Part shown: positions 1 through 8,840 of the stretch, piece after piece
Position numbering within the stretch: the first letter of the stretch is position 1
Layout of the letters: each line of letters begins with the position of its first letter
NCBI GenBank assembly: GCA_009780855.1
Contig: WQZG01000005.1
Coordinates: 1 to 64,000, forward strand
Reading direction: 5' to 3'
Source of the DNA: Treponema sp.
GTDB lineage: Bacteria > Spirochaetota > Spirochaetia > Treponematales > Breznakiellaceae
DNA length: 64,000 bases
The notes under the pieces: model-generated
The model's input: only the letters and a program-made list of their open reading frames with translations
Told to the model about the DNA's origin: nothing
Database searches by the model: none
Made by a program: the position numbers and the translations under genes

Positions 1-674
1 TAATCCCCGACCAGCAGGTGGAGCGGTTTCTCGTCTTCGGTAATATCGGGGAACCGGCCTGCCGGTTTGTAAAAAAAGTTATCGTTATGGTCGTCGTTGA
101 CCATGGAGACTTCTCCAAGCAGCAGGCAGTTTCCGTGAGTTATGTCTGCCCAGAATTCGTGGAATACGCCGCGGAACAATGTAATGCTCTCGCCCTGGGA
201 AAGCCTGACAATACTGCCGGCCGGTACAGTATAATTTCTGCCGTCAACCGCGACCGGGACAGGGGATTTTTCATCAAACTTATGGGGCCCCTCTGATGCG
301 TAAAGCCTGACGGCAAGACAGCCGTCTCCGCCCCGCACAATTATGTCTTCCATCTTGTTTTGATGATAATGAAAAGGCGTTACCTGGTTCTGCATGCAGA
401 TCATAAGTTTTTCTGCGTATGTTTTTTGATTTTTTGGATTATTATAATTGCCGTTGCGGATTGTAAATAATAATAATCCGATTTTTTCATAATTACCGCT
501 TCCAAAATCGGTCAGGTCCCAGCCCAGCTGGTTTTCCGCTATTTCGCTGTATTCGGCGCCTTTTGTTTTCCATTCCTCCGGGCTCCAGAATGCGAAGGGC
601 GGTAATTTGAACCTGCTGGATTGAATAAAACTTTTTGCATTACGGATATAACTGTTTATTTCTGAACGTTTCAT
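1..674 (-). CDS. D-lyxose ketol-isomerase (3' end outside window)
   Basis: Interconverts D-lyxose and D-xylulose (and probably D-mannose and D-fructose) in the cytoplasm. The 224 residues visible read MKRSEINSYI and carry the family's metal-site segments: TPFHYHQNKMEDI (two His and a Glu) near residue 110, and FHEFWADI followed by GEVSMVNDDHNDN near residues 175-205. The start at 674 is supported by an AGGAG site seven bases upstream. The E. coli O157 enzyme of this family has about 225 residues, so only the last few residues are missing. It follows the DUF115 gene by 26 bp on the same strand. It would feed pentose/hexose isomers into the pentose phosphate pathway, which fits the sugar-uptake genes nearby, but the link is inferred. 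Confidence 0.8.
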   Translation of the reverse strand, partial: MKRSEINSYIRNAKSFIQSSRFKLPPFAFWSPEEWKTKGAEYSEIAENQLGWDLTDFGSGNYEKIGLLLFTIRNGNYNNPKNQKTYAEKLMICMQNQVTPFHYHQNKMEDIIVRGGDGCLAVRLYASEGPHKFDEKSPVPVAVDGRNYTVPAGSIVRLSQGESITLFRGVFHEFWADITHGNCLLLGEVSMVNDDHNDNFFYKPAGRFPDITEDEKPLHLLVGD

Positions 675-700
675 TTTTACTCCTATTAATGTAATTCCTG

Positions 701-2452
701 TTAATGTAGTTCCTGAACCTGGATTAACGCCTTTTCCCAAATTTTTAAAAACGGCTCTATTTCCATCCTAACACGTTTTAAAAACCCCAGATCCGAGGCC
801 GGCGGGCGTCTGCCTTCCGCGGCGGCACATTCGGGAAAATGGGCCCATAAATAATCGCATGTGTCGAGTATTTCGTCCAAATCGACAACCAGCACAGGTA
901 TTTGTCCTGTCAAAAAAGCGCGAAGTTTTAAAAGGTTCTGCATTTCGTTTTTGATAAAACCAGAAATTGCAGCTTTTTTTTCCCCAGCCTTGTTTTCTCC
1001 GTGTAAATATTTATGCCCGGCATACAAACCTGCCGCGTCAGTGTGTGTCTTTGCCATTGACGCGCCGGCTGCCGGCGGATGCGGGGAAGTCAGCAGCCGC
1101 AAAGCGTCCGCAGCGTCAAGTTCCTTTACTCCCAGCGCAAGCCCGGGGCCTTTTATTTGGAAAATCCGGTCTGTACCGGAAAATTCTGCCTCAAACAAAT
1201 CGCGGTAGCCGCGCATGGCCGGGTCGCTGCGGACATTTTCCCCGGACTCCGACTGCAGCGTAAAAGTTCCTTCCCTATAGGCGGTTTCCGCGTTAAGCAG
1301 GGATTTGAACCGGTTTGCGGAAGCCAGCCGGGCCAGGTGTCCGGGGCTTGAGCGGGCATGGTAAGAGTCAACGGTAAAAGCGAAATCCAGGCCGGCTGTA
1401 ATTACCGGGCCGCATCCGATACTGCGCGCAAGTTCAACAGCGGTCAATCCTACCGAGCCAAGGGGGAGGAGACCGGGAGGCAGCAGCCCCAGTTTTTGTA
1501 GGCGGTCAAACAGCCGCAGTTTTGTCCACGGGGTCCAAAAAAAATAATTTTTGCCGTCCAGAACCCGGGTTGAAGCCGGCAGCGCCGAAAGATCAACGGC
1601 GGCCGGTATTTTTTGCCCGCGGGTATTTATAAAGTCCCGCAGGTTCCAGAACTGGCTTTCCAGTATTACGGCCAGATCCGGTTTTATATTGCGTTCTTTT
1701 AGCGAAGTCATGCAGGTGTCGGCGCAGATAATTCTGAAGGGCCTGTTCTGCGGCACGCTTAATTGCGCCGGAATTTTATCAAGCATTACATCCATACCGG
1801 GACCGGCGCCCAATACCAGAACCGGATTCTCGCCGTAATCAAGCTGCGAAATATCTCCGGACTCCGGCAAAAGCGCCAGATTCCTTACCGCGTTTTTGGC
1901 ATAGAGGCGGCCCAGCTTTATCAAGGTCATGGCGTTGCCCCAGACAGTCGCAATATCTTTTTGCAGCGCGGTGACCAGACAGTTGTAGTGATCCGGATAT
2001 AATTGCCAGCCTCCGGTAAGCCGTATCATTTCGATTCTGCGAAAACTTCTGCCTCCCCAGATTTTTTTTACTGCTTCGCAGAGATACGCGGCGGTATACG
2101 GACCGGCTTCTGTTTTTAATAATACAATGCGGTTTTTTTTTGCACCAATTTTTACGTCAAGCAGGGATTTCATTTTTTGCAGGGAAAATTCATAAAGAAG
2201 ATTGTCTGCTTCAATGCAGAGTATGGCGCTGTTGTTTTTTAAATTATCCAGTAAAAAATTAAGCCCGTAACCGTATAACGGAGACGGGCATAAGTAAAGG
2301 GTTCCTTCAGCGGTATGTACGTTTTGTATTATTCGTTCAGACTGACCGATTGGATCTATTTTTGACAGGAGGGTCTTGCCCCTGTAACCAATGCTGAATC
2401 CGTTTCCCGCGGCAAGTTCATGCGGCAGTTCCTGGCTGTTAACAGGGTGCAT
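701..2452 (-). CDS. DUF115 / MptE-like protein (motility-associated Maf-type glycosyltransferase family)
   Basis: A 583-residue protein whose centre (about 205-400) is a DUF115 / 6-hydroxymethylpterin pyrophosphokinase MptE-like domain. It shows the nucleotide-binding-like LVLGAGPGMD loop near residue 213 and the CADTC...PDLAVILES segment about 30 residues later. Long spirochaetal proteins of this layout are usually annotated as motility-associated factors thought to glycosylate flagellin; that role is family knowledge, not visible here. There is no signal peptide or membrane segment, so it is cytosolic. The gene lies 19 bp downstream of the SurA/PpiD-like gene on the same strand and probably shares its transcript. 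Confidence 0.72.
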   Translation of the reverse strand: MHPVNSQELPHELAAGNGFSIGYRGKTLLSKIDPIGQSERIIQNVHTAEGTLYLCPSPLYGYGLNFLLDNLKNNSAILCIEADNLLYEFSLQKMKSLLDVKIGAKKNRIVLLKTEAGPYTAAYLCEAVKKIWGGRSFRRIEMIRLTGGWQLYPDHYNCLVTALQKDIATVWGNAMTLIKLGRLYAKNAVRNLALLPESGDISQLDYGENPVLVLGAGPGMDVMLDKIPAQLSVPQNRPFRIICADTCMTSLKERNIKPDLAVILESQFWNLRDFINTRGQKIPAAVDLSALPASTRVLDGKNYFFWTPWTKLRLFDRLQKLGLLPPGLLPLGSVGLTAVELARSIGCGPVITAGLDFAFTVDSYHARSSPGHLARLASANRFKSLLNAETAYREGTFTLQSESGENVRSDPAMRGYRDLFEAEFSGTDRIFQIKGPGLALGVKELDAADALRLLTSPHPPAAGASMAKTHTDAAGLYAGHKYLHGENKAGEKKAAISGFIKNEMQNLLKLRAFLTGQIPVLVVDLDEILDTCDYLWAHFPECAAAEGRRPPASDLGFLKRVRMEIEPFLKIWEKALIQVQELH

Positions 2453-2471
2453 AAACCGCCCGGGTCCTGTG

Positions 2472-4067
2472 TTATTGCTGAATGGTATTACTGTTGTTCA
2501 GGAACAGCCGGCTAAAAGTATCCCAGAACTTGTCGCTCAGTTTTCCGTTACTAAGGAAGTAGCTCCTGATGTCCTGATCATCGGCCTGGTTAAGCCAGTA
2601 CGAATAATACATCCTGATAAAACTTGTTTCCTGTTCATCGGCTGTGATTTCTTCCGTGGGATAAATGACGATTACGTTATCGCCCAATACTATGGGGTTG
2701 GAAGGCAGTTTTAGCGGTGTGTTAAAGCAGGCTTTCCAGAATGTATCGTTCGATCCCGCTCCGTTCAGTTCGGGAACCTGTGATGATGATACCGATGTAA
2801 AGAAACTAACGTCCCCGTAGTTCAGCGGCAGCGGTCCAAAAGTCTGCTTGGTCAATGCCCATTGGGTTACAGCGCTGTCAAAATCATTGGAAACAACGCT
2901 TGCCATAAATTCATTCGCCTTACCGATTAACCAGTCTTCCGCGCGGCCGCGTTCGTATGTCATTGTATAATTGCGGATCCTGTCCATTATAACAGCATCG
3001 TTGGTGTCGGCCGGCCTGGCTGTTTCCTCGGCCCGGAAGAACGCCCATGAACTGTCGGAGATTTTAACTACATCGCTGATTTCACCTTTTGGCAGACTTA
3101 TAATCTGCTCGCGGATCTGCTCATCCGGAATTTCTGTCAAAAGTTCAAAAACCATTTTGCTGCCCATGTCTCCGGAGTTCTCGGCGTAGGAGTCAACAGA
3201 CTTGTTTTTTGCCGCGTCTTCAAAAGTCTCGCTCCCGGCTTTGACCGATGCGAGTATTTGCCTTGCTTCCCGTTCGCTGGCTACCGAAATTTTTGAAAAA
3301 TGGGTTATTCGGAACAGGCTGGGATTGGCCGTTACCCATGAAGCGATTTCCGAGTCCGGGTATGAGCTGATGGGAAATGCCACCATATCAAAGGACCTCT
3401 GCGGAGTAGCCATATTGCTGATAAAATCGCCTTCGCCGGCCGGCGCTTTGAGCCCGGTTATGTCGGTGTAAAACATGTTTGTCGTAATGCTGTCCCGGAT
3501 TTGACGCCAGAGGGCCATTCTTTTGTTGTTGTCCATGGCTCTGTATTTTACCGACGAGAATCTTCCGTTTTCCTGGAAATCCGGCAGCGAAGCCACTGTC
3601 CTGTCCACAACATCCTGCGGCGCTATATACCCGGAATTTTTCATTTCATCGAGGATAGCTGTCTGCACAACGGTCTGTTCAAAAGCCTCCCTCCATATCT
3701 GGTAAAGGGTGATTTGATAATTGGAATCATCCATATTGGTTTGGTATTGTCTGGCCAGGGACTGCTGCACCTGGTAAAAATAATTGCCGTCCACGTAACT
3801 GATAGGCACGTTGTTATATGAGCCGAAACTCAGGTCGACGCCCCGCCTTGCCTGCGGAACTATGGCCGGTACTAAAACAAAAGCTACAATTACTATGATC
3901 AGAATTACAATTGTTCCGACAAAAATAAATGGATTTTGTTTAAATCTCCTAATAAAATCAGCTTTTGTGGAATCGTCCTGTTTATCCGGATACGAACCCG
4001 AAGACTTGCGGACTTGTTTTTTGGGCGCGGTTTTGGTTGTTTCCGGCTTTTCTTTTTTTGCTGCCAT
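2472..4067 (-). CDS. Membrane-anchored SurA/PpiD-like peptidyl-prolyl isomerase (periplasmic foldase)
   Basis: 531 residues. A charged Lys-rich N-terminus (1-42) is followed by one membrane anchor (about 46-70, NPFIFVGTIVILIIVIVAFV) and a long periplasmic part. Residues 80-240 look like a SurA N-terminal chaperone domain; about 245-350 resembles a degenerate parvulin domain (HFSKISVASEREARQILASV... and GDMGSKMVFELLTEIPDEQI). This N-in, C-out layout with a rotamase-like core is that of PpiD, an envelope protein foldase. Several conserved parvulin residues are unclear, so it may act as a chaperone without isomerase activity. It is first in a minus-strand unit with the DUF115 gene. Confidence 0.7.
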   Translation of the reverse strand: MAAKKEKPETTKTAPKKQVRKSSGSYPDKQDDSTKADFIRRFKQNPFIFVGTIVILIIVIVAFVLVPAIVPQARRGVDLSFGSYNNVPISYVDGNYFYQVQQSLARQYQTNMDDSNYQITLYQIWREAFEQTVVQTAILDEMKNSGYIAPQDVVDRTVASLPDFQENGRFSSVKYRAMDNNKRMALWRQIRDSITTNMFYTDITGLKAPAGEGDFISNMATPQRSFDMVAFPISSYPDSEIASWVTANPSLFRITHFSKISVASEREARQILASVKAGSETFEDAAKNKSVDSYAENSGDMGSKMVFELLTEIPDEQIREQIISLPKGEISDVVKISDSSWAFFRAEETARPADTNDAVIMDRIRNYTMTYERGRAEDWLIGKANEFMASVVSNDFDSAVTQWALTKQTFGPLPLNYGDVSFFTSVSSSQVPELNGAGSNDTFWKACFNTPLKLPSNPIVLGDNVIVIYPTEEITADEQETSFIRMYYSYWLNQADDQDIRSYFLSNGKLSDKFWDTFSRLFLNNSNTIQQ

Positions 4068-4202
4068 GTTTCACTCCAATAGGTTAAAAGAATACCAATA
4101 ATCCCGGAAATCGTCAACGTGATTTTTTGGGACATGAGGTAATTTGAAGCAATTCGAGTACTTGACATTTTCGGTTCTTACCGATATTCTGGAAACGATT
4201 CT

Positions 4203-4277
4203 GGGGGTGTAGTGAAGCTGGTTTATCACGCTGGCCTGTCAAGCCGGAAATCGCGGGTTCAAGTCCCGTCGCTCCCG
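4203..4277 (+). tRNA. tRNA-Asp (anticodon GTC)
   Basis: Folds as a complete cloverleaf. The acceptor GGGGGTG pairs with CGCTCCC (G-T wobbles allowed), the D stem is GTGA/TCAC, the anticodon stem CTGGC/GCCGG carries the loop CTGTCAA with anticodon GTC, and the T arm is GCGGG-TTCAAGT-CCCGT. The discriminator base is G, as is typical for tRNA-Asp. No CCA is encoded directly after it. Confidence 0.95.
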
Positions 4278-4278
4278 T

Positions 4279-4332
4279 CGCCAAAAATGCCGCAGGTATT
4301 TTTGGCGTTGCAGTTTTGACATAGTCAAAACT
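4279..4332 (+). terminator. Two perfect hairpins downstream of tRNA-Asp
   Basis: CGCCAAAAAT (4279-4288) pairs perfectly with ATTTTTGGCG (4298-4307) over a 9-nt loop. AGTTTTGAC (4312-4320) pairs perfectly with GTCAAAACT (4324-4332) over a 3-nt loop. Neither has a long T tract, so these may be processing or termination signals for the tRNA transcript. The function is inferred from position. Confidence 0.45.
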
Positions 4333-4423
4333 ACACTCGCTATGAGGGGACGGAGGCGGCCTGGAGGGAGCAAACAGGAGGTTTGTGACCGGAAGGAAGT
4401 CCCGTCGCCGGGAATGTGAATTT

Positions 4424-4448
4424 ACCGTCCATTGGGGCGGTTTTTTTG
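4424..4448 (+). terminator. Rho-independent terminator between the two tRNA genes
   Basis: ACCGTCC (4424-4430) pairs with GGGCGGT (4435-4441, one T-G pair) over an ATTG loop and runs straight into a tract of Ts ending in TGTC. It lies between tRNA-Asp and tRNA-Pro, so the two tRNAs are probably separate transcription units. Confidence 0.6.
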
Positions 4449-4523
4449 TCAAAAGAATGAATGGGGCAACGCTGCGCGTTGGCTCTTTTAGGGAATGGAA
4501 TATATGCTCCCTGGCGGGGGCGA

Positions 4524-4596
4524 CGGGTCGTAGCGCAGTTGGTAGCGCGCTTGGTTCGGGACCAAGAGGTCGCCGGTTCAAATCCGGCCGGCCCGA
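4524..4596 (+). tRNA. tRNA-Pro (anticodon CGG)
   Basis: A complete cloverleaf. The acceptor CGGGTCG pairs with CGGCCCG, the D arm is GCGC...GCGC, the anticodon stem CTTGG/CCAAG holds the loop TTCGGGA with anticodon CGG, and the T arm is GCCGG-TTCAAAT-CCGGC. The discriminator is A. No CCA is encoded. A Gly-codon-like run of GGAGGCGG repeats follows immediately (4610-4650). Confidence 0.95.
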
Positions 4597-4840
4597 TTGT
4601 TCATTTTTTTGGAGGCGGCGGAGGCGGAACCGGCATCGGAGGCGGTACAGGCCTTGGTTTATCGCGACTGTCATGTAAAAATTTAGAAAAATTAAATATT
4701 CCAAACATATAAAACTTTCTTATTGAATTATAAAACTAATCTATAAAATAAAACTATTCTATGGCCGAAAGTGCATATCCATAATGTTATGGTTTTGCTT
4801 ATTTGGCTGCTTTTTCATATATTTTCTTATCTTATTTTGC

Positions 4841-4872
4841 TTGACATGTTAGTATACTTGTTTTAAAGTATA
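4841..4872 (+). promoter_or_regulatory. Promoter and palindromic operator of ABC/sulfatase locus A
   Basis: A consensus -35 TTGACA (4841-4846) is followed by the palindrome TATACTT-N6-AAGTATA (4853-4859 and 4866-4872), which covers the position where the -10 box must lie (TAAAGT at 4864-4869, spacer 17). The binding-protein gene starts at 4898 behind a TAAGGAGG site. A repressor bound at the palindrome would block the promoter. The regulator is not identified; the 7-6-7 geometry recurs at 20410-20429. Confidence 0.55.
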
Positions 4873-4897
4873 TAACAATGCAACTAAGGAGGATTTT

Positions 4898-6715
4898 ATG
4901 AAGAAGACAATGTTATTGTTTATTGGTCTTACGGTCGCGGCTGCGTTTGTATTCGCAAACGGTTCCGGTCAGACGGCCAGGCCGGCAGCTACGGGGAAAA
5001 CGGTTGAATGGGCAACAGGGACTACTACCAATGTAACTCCCAAGCCATTGGCTGTTAGTCCGCAGGCGGGAACTGATATTGAATTTCCGCAGCCTGCGAC
5101 TTCGTATACCACAAATACCAAATATCCCAATCAACCGGCTGTTTCCAATTTAAACGGTTTCCCGATTGTGCAGCAGACGGTTAACATGAGCGTCGCGACT
5201 CCGACCATTACGACGATTTCCGATTATGTTAACAATGACGCGACCATTTATATGGAAAAATTGACCAATGTCCATGTAAACTTTATTATGCTTCCGACAG
5301 AGAACTTCCTGGAAAGGGTCAATCTGATGGTAGCGTCGGGGGAAAAACTCCCGGACGTATTCGCCTGCGTCATGTTCGGCGCGTCAGATCAGATCACCCT
5401 TGGACAGAGCGGTTCTTTTCTCCCGTTAAACGATTTGATTGAAAGGCACGGGTATAACTTTCAGAGGCTTATGAAGGATCATGAGGAAGTTCGGCCTTCC
5501 ATAACTACCGCTGATGGCAATATTTATTCCCTGCCGCATTACGAAATCAATGAGGCGGACAGGGTAGCCCATCGTTTCTGGATCAACCAGCTTTTCCTTA
5601 ATAATCTTGGAATGAAGATGCCCACCACTACCGAGGAATTTTATCAGTATCTGGTGGCCGTCCGGGACAAGGATCCCAACAAGAACGGTATCAAAGACGA
5701 AGTTCCCCTAATGAGCTCCAGAAACGCGTGGAATTCCGGGATTGAAAGTTTCCTTATGAACTCTTTTATTTTCGATGATCAGGCAGGTTACGGTACCGGC
5801 GCCCGCCGTATGTTTATTGACTCCCAGGGAAAGATACAGGTAAATTATAACAAACCTGAATTCCGCCAGGGCCTGGAATATTTCTACAGACTTGGTTCGG
5901 AGGGCCTTTTGGACCCCCTGTCGTTTACACAAACTTCCAATGAACTGGTCGCTTTTGTTGAACAGGCCAATGTACCCAACAGACTGGGTGCTGTAAGCGC
6001 AGGCGCTCCCAACGGTTTTACTGAATTAAACGGCGAAAGGCGTAAAGATTTTAGCCCGGTTACTCCGCTTAAAGGTCCCAACGGCCGCCAGGCTGTATAT
6101 TATGATCGGTTCAGACCTGTCATGGGCGGACGTTTCTCCATTACCAAAGATTGCCAGATCCCCGATGTCGCTATGAAGTGGGCGGACGCTTGTTATACTA
6201 CTGATTGGTGGACCAGGAACCGTTTCGGCGTTCTGGGCAGAGACTGGATTATACCGCCGGCCGGAACAGTCGCTGTTGACGGCGGTCCCGCAAAGTACCA
6301 GGAAGTACTCAAATGGGGCGAAACAACCAGTGCTTATTGGGCAACCAATAACTTCTCGGTAGCAGGATGGGCTTCATATAATCAGGCAAAATCCCTGACA
6401 GATCCTTTTGAATTTGAAGCTGTCCTCTGGCAGGCACGCAACCAGCTTTGGCCTTACCGTGATATGAACATTATGCCCGGCGCATTGCCGTATACCCTGG
6501 CAGAAGCGCGGGAAGTTAACCAGCTTAATCCTCTGCTGTGCGAGCGCGTTAATACTTTATTCGCACAGGCCGCGACAGGGAAGCTCCAGATAACCGACGC
6601 TGTATGGAACAGCTATGTGGCTGAGCTTGACAAGATGGGACTCCCCAGACTTTTGGAAATTGTTCAGGGCGCATTTGACCGCGGATGGGCCCAATCTTTA
6701 GGTTATAAAAAGTAA
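4898..6715 (+). CDS. Extracellular sugar-binding protein of ABC transporter A (LplA-like, family 1)
   Basis: 605 residues: signal peptide 1-21 (MKKTMLLFIGLTVAAAFVFA) and a large solute-binding domain. It captures the substrate outside the inner membrane and delivers it to the two permeases that follow. Typical features are LPDVFACVM near residue 150, DGNIYSLPHYE near 205 and the EEFYQYLVAVRDKDPNKNG segment near 245, as in LplA and other large oligosaccharide-binding proteins. No lipobox Cys follows the signal peptide (the cleavage region reads VFANGSG), so unlike the locus C protein it is probably soluble or anchored another way. It is first in the operon and separated from the permeases by a long hairpin (6724-6790). 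Confidence 0.88.
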   Translation: MKKTMLLFIGLTVAAAFVFANGSGQTARPAATGKTVEWATGTTTNVTPKPLAVSPQAGTDIEFPQPATSYTTNTKYPNQPAVSNLNGFPIVQQTVNMSVATPTITTISDYVNNDATIYMEKLTNVHVNFIMLPTENFLERVNLMVASGEKLPDVFACVMFGASDQITLGQSGSFLPLNDLIERHGYNFQRLMKDHEEVRPSITTADGNIYSLPHYEINEADRVAHRFWINQLFLNNLGMKMPTTTEEFYQYLVAVRDKDPNKNGIKDEVPLMSSRNAWNSGIESFLMNSFIFDDQAGYGTGARRMFIDSQGKIQVNYNKPEFRQGLEYFYRLGSEGLLDPLSFTQTSNELVAFVEQANVPNRLGAVSAGAPNGFTELNGERRKDFSPVTPLKGPNGRQAVYYDRFRPVMGGRFSITKDCQIPDVAMKWADACYTTDWWTRNRFGVLGRDWIIPPAGTVAVDGGPAKYQEVLKWGETTSAYWATNNFSVAGWASYNQAKSLTDPFEFEAVLWQARNQLWPYRDMNIMPGALPYTLAEAREVNQLNPLLCERVNTLFAQAATGKLQITDAVWNSYVAELDKMGLPRLLEIVQGAFDRGWAQSLGYKK

Positions 6716-6723
6716 TATGATAC

Positions 6724-6790
6724 TTTCCCGCCGTGCATGCTTTGCAGACGTTGTATGTTTTACATACGATGCATCGCAGACGGCGGGAAA
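6724..6790 (+). other. Intercistronic stem-loop between binding protein and permease genes
   Basis: TTTCCCGCCGT (6724-6734) pairs perfectly with ACGGCGGGAAA (6780-6790), and inside the loop GTATGT (6753-6758) pairs with ACATAC (6762-6767). No T tract follows. A structure at this place commonly lowers permease expression relative to the binding protein or stabilises the upstream mRNA; that role is inferred. Confidence 0.6.
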
Positions 6791-6832
6791 TCATTACCCG
6801 GATAGGCAGAACTAATTCCAAAGTGGTATCAA

Positions 6833-7747
6833 ATGGATAAAGCAAGAATAAAGCTTATAAAGAAGAACTGGCGTTTATACACCTTGTTTGCGATTCCTTT
6901 GGCTTGGTTCGTCATCTTTAGATACTGGCCCATGTTGGGTGTTCAGATCGCCTTTAAAGATTTTATGATGGGCGATACAATTTTTAATGCCCCGTGGGTC
7001 GGTTTTTCCAACTTTCTAAGGTTTTTTAAATATTATAATTTTTGGCAGATAATACGTAATACGCTTTCAATCTCAATTTACCAGTTAATTGCGGGATTCC
7101 CCATCCCGATCATATTCGCTCTTGCCATTAACGCGACCAATCGTATGGGGCTTAAAAAAGCTACCCAGTACATTACCTATATGCCTTACTTTATTTCCAC
7201 CGTAGTAGTAGTTGGTCTGATGATGCAGCTATTTAATCCCAGAGTCGGAATAATCAGTCTGGCGCTTCAGGCTCTTGGAGGTTCCAGGGATGATTATTTC
7301 TCGGTTCCCCAACTGTTCAGTTCTCTTTATGTCTGGTCCGGTATTTGGCAGCATTTTGGATGGAACAGTATTATTTACATAGCCGCACTTTCAGGAATTT
7401 CCCCGGAACTGCACGAGTCCGCCATGATTGACGGCGCCAGCCGTTTCAAGCGTATTCTGTACATAGACATTCCCGGAATACTGCCCACAATGATTATTTT
7501 ATTAATAATGAACTGCGGATCTGTAATGACTGTAGGATTTGAAAAAGTATTCCTTATGCAGAATAATCTTAACTTAACGCGTTCGCAGGTCATTTCCACT
7601 TATGTGTATACTGTAGGTCTGCGCACCATGCCGCCGGAATTCTCCTACGGTTCGGCGATTGACTTATTTAACTCGATCATAAATTTAATAATGATATTGG
7701 CAGTCAATAAACTGGCGCAGAGGTTCAGTGAAACAAGTCTCTGGTAA
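6833..7747 (+). CDS. ABC transporter permease, LplB type (locus A)
   Basis: 304 residues with about six membrane helices, beginning after a short cytosolic N-terminus. The EAA-type coupling loop reads ELHESAMIDGASRFKRILYIDIPGI in pieces around residues 200-225 and contacts the shared ATPase. The C-terminus SETSLW is characteristic of LplB/sugar permeases of this subgroup. It forms the membrane channel with the next gene, 11 bp downstream. No ATPase gene is present in the operon, so an MsmK/UgpC-like ATPase encoded elsewhere probably serves it. Confidence 0.9.
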   Translation: MDKARIKLIKKNWRLYTLFAIPLAWFVIFRYWPMLGVQIAFKDFMMGDTIFNAPWVGFSNFLRFFKYYNFWQIIRNTLSISIYQLIAGFPIPIIFALAINATNRMGLKKATQYITYMPYFISTVVVVGLMMQLFNPRVGIISLALQALGGSRDDYFSVPQLFSSLYVWSGIWQHFGWNSIIYIAALSGISPELHESAMIDGASRFKRILYIDIPGILPTMIILLIMNCGSVMTVGFEKVFLMQNNLNLTRSQVISTYVYTVGLRTMPPEFSYGSAIDLFNSIINLIMILAVNKLAQRFSETSLW

Positions 7748-7758
7748 CAGGAGCATTT

Positions 7759-8718
7759 ATGTCGGATGAATCAATGGATCCAAAGAGAAAAAATTTGGGG
7801 TTAAGGGAAAGGATTCTTGCATCAAAAAGAAAGAACTCACTCATTACCTCGGGAGAAAAAAGGTTCTATTTTTTTACTGACGCATTGCTTGTATTTTTTC
7901 TGCTTCTGGTAGCCTATCCCATTATTTATGTTTTTAGCGCGTCCTTCAGCAACCCAAGCGCGATAGTAGCAGGCAAGGTAAAACTGTGGCCGGTGGGGTT
8001 GAGTTTAAGCGGTTATGCAGCGGTATTCAGGGAACCCAGCGTATGGATGGGATATCGGAATACCCTTTTTTATACAGTATTCGGTACCATAATTTCTCTG
8101 GTGCTGACTATCCTGTGCGCCTATCCCCTCTCCAGGAAGGATTTTGTCGGGCGCAATCTCTTTATGTTCATTGTTACTTTTACGATGATTTTCTCCGGCG
8201 GTATGCTCCCTACATACATAGTGGTCAAGTCATTGGGGATTCTGAATACCAGGTGGGCCATGCTGCTTCCCGGAGCTGTAGGAGCCTGGAACGTTATTGT
8301 TACCAGAACTTATTATCAGACCAATGTTTCTGACGAACTCCTGGATGCTGCCTATATTGACGGATGTAATGATTACAGATTCCTGGCCCAAATAGTAATT
8401 CCTTTGACAGCGCCCATCACGGCGGTAATGGTTCTGTTCTACGCCGTGGGAAACTGGAATGCTTATTTCAGCGCGTTTTTATATTTAACAAACCGCAGCC
8501 TTTTCCCTTTGCAATTATTCCTGCGGGAAATCTTGATTTTAAACCAGATTAATCAGGATTTGATTCTTGACCCGGCATTAATGGCGGCAAGGCAGGGAAT
8601 GGCCGACCTTTTAAAGTTTTCGCTTATCATAGTAGCAAGCCTCCCGATTTGGTGCGCCTATCCCTTTGTCCAGAAATATTTTGTAAAAGGAATAATGGTA
8701 GGAGCAATCAAAGGCTGA
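7759..8718 (+). CDS. ABC transporter permease, YtcP type (locus A)
   Basis: 319 residues. A charged cytosolic tail (1-32) precedes about six membrane helices. The coupling loop DELLDAAYIDGCNDYRFLAQ lies near residues 193-212, and the C-terminus FVKGIMVGAIKG is the standard ending of YtcP/LplC-type carbohydrate permeases. It pairs with the LplB-type permease just upstream. Its stop codon falls in the first of three AAAGGCTGA repeats (8710-8755). Confidence 0.9.
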   Translation: MSDESMDPKRKNLGLRERILASKRKNSLITSGEKRFYFFTDALLVFFLLLVAYPIIYVFSASFSNPSAIVAGKVKLWPVGLSLSGYAAVFREPSVWMGYRNTLFYTVFGTIISLVLTILCAYPLSRKDFVGRNLFMFIVTFTMIFSGGMLPTYIVVKSLGILNTRWAMLLPGAVGAWNVIVTRTYYQTNVSDELLDAAYIDGCNDYRFLAQIVIPLTAPITAVMVLFYAVGNWNAYFSAFLYLTNRSLFPLQLFLREILILNQINQDLILDPALMAARQGMADLLKFSLIIVASLPIWCAYPFVQKYFVKGIMVGAIKG

Positions 8719-8755
8719 ATTTTTATTAAAGGCTGATTTGCCAAAAGGCTGATTT
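8710..8755 (+). repeat. Three short direct repeats at the permease 3' end
   Basis: AAAGGCTGA occurs at 8710-8718 (containing the stop codon), 8728-8736 and 8744-8752, spaced 18 and 16 bases, each followed by ATTT or TTT. This looks like replication slippage at the end of the gene; each copy keeps a TGA. Confidence 0.6.
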
Positions 8756-8840
8756 ACCATTTACAGAATTTTCTCAAACATCTATAATACCAATTATTAT
8801 ATTTTATAGTATTCAACAATAATTAATTCCGGAGGACAAA

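Noticed and set aside
4114-4704. 196-residue minus-strand frame and overlapping plus-strand frames over the tRNA region
   Set aside because: It is antisense to both tRNA genes; its PDLNRRPLGPEPSALPTAL and GATGLEPAISGLTGQRD segments are the well-known false proteins produced by antisense tRNA-Pro and tRNA-Asp.
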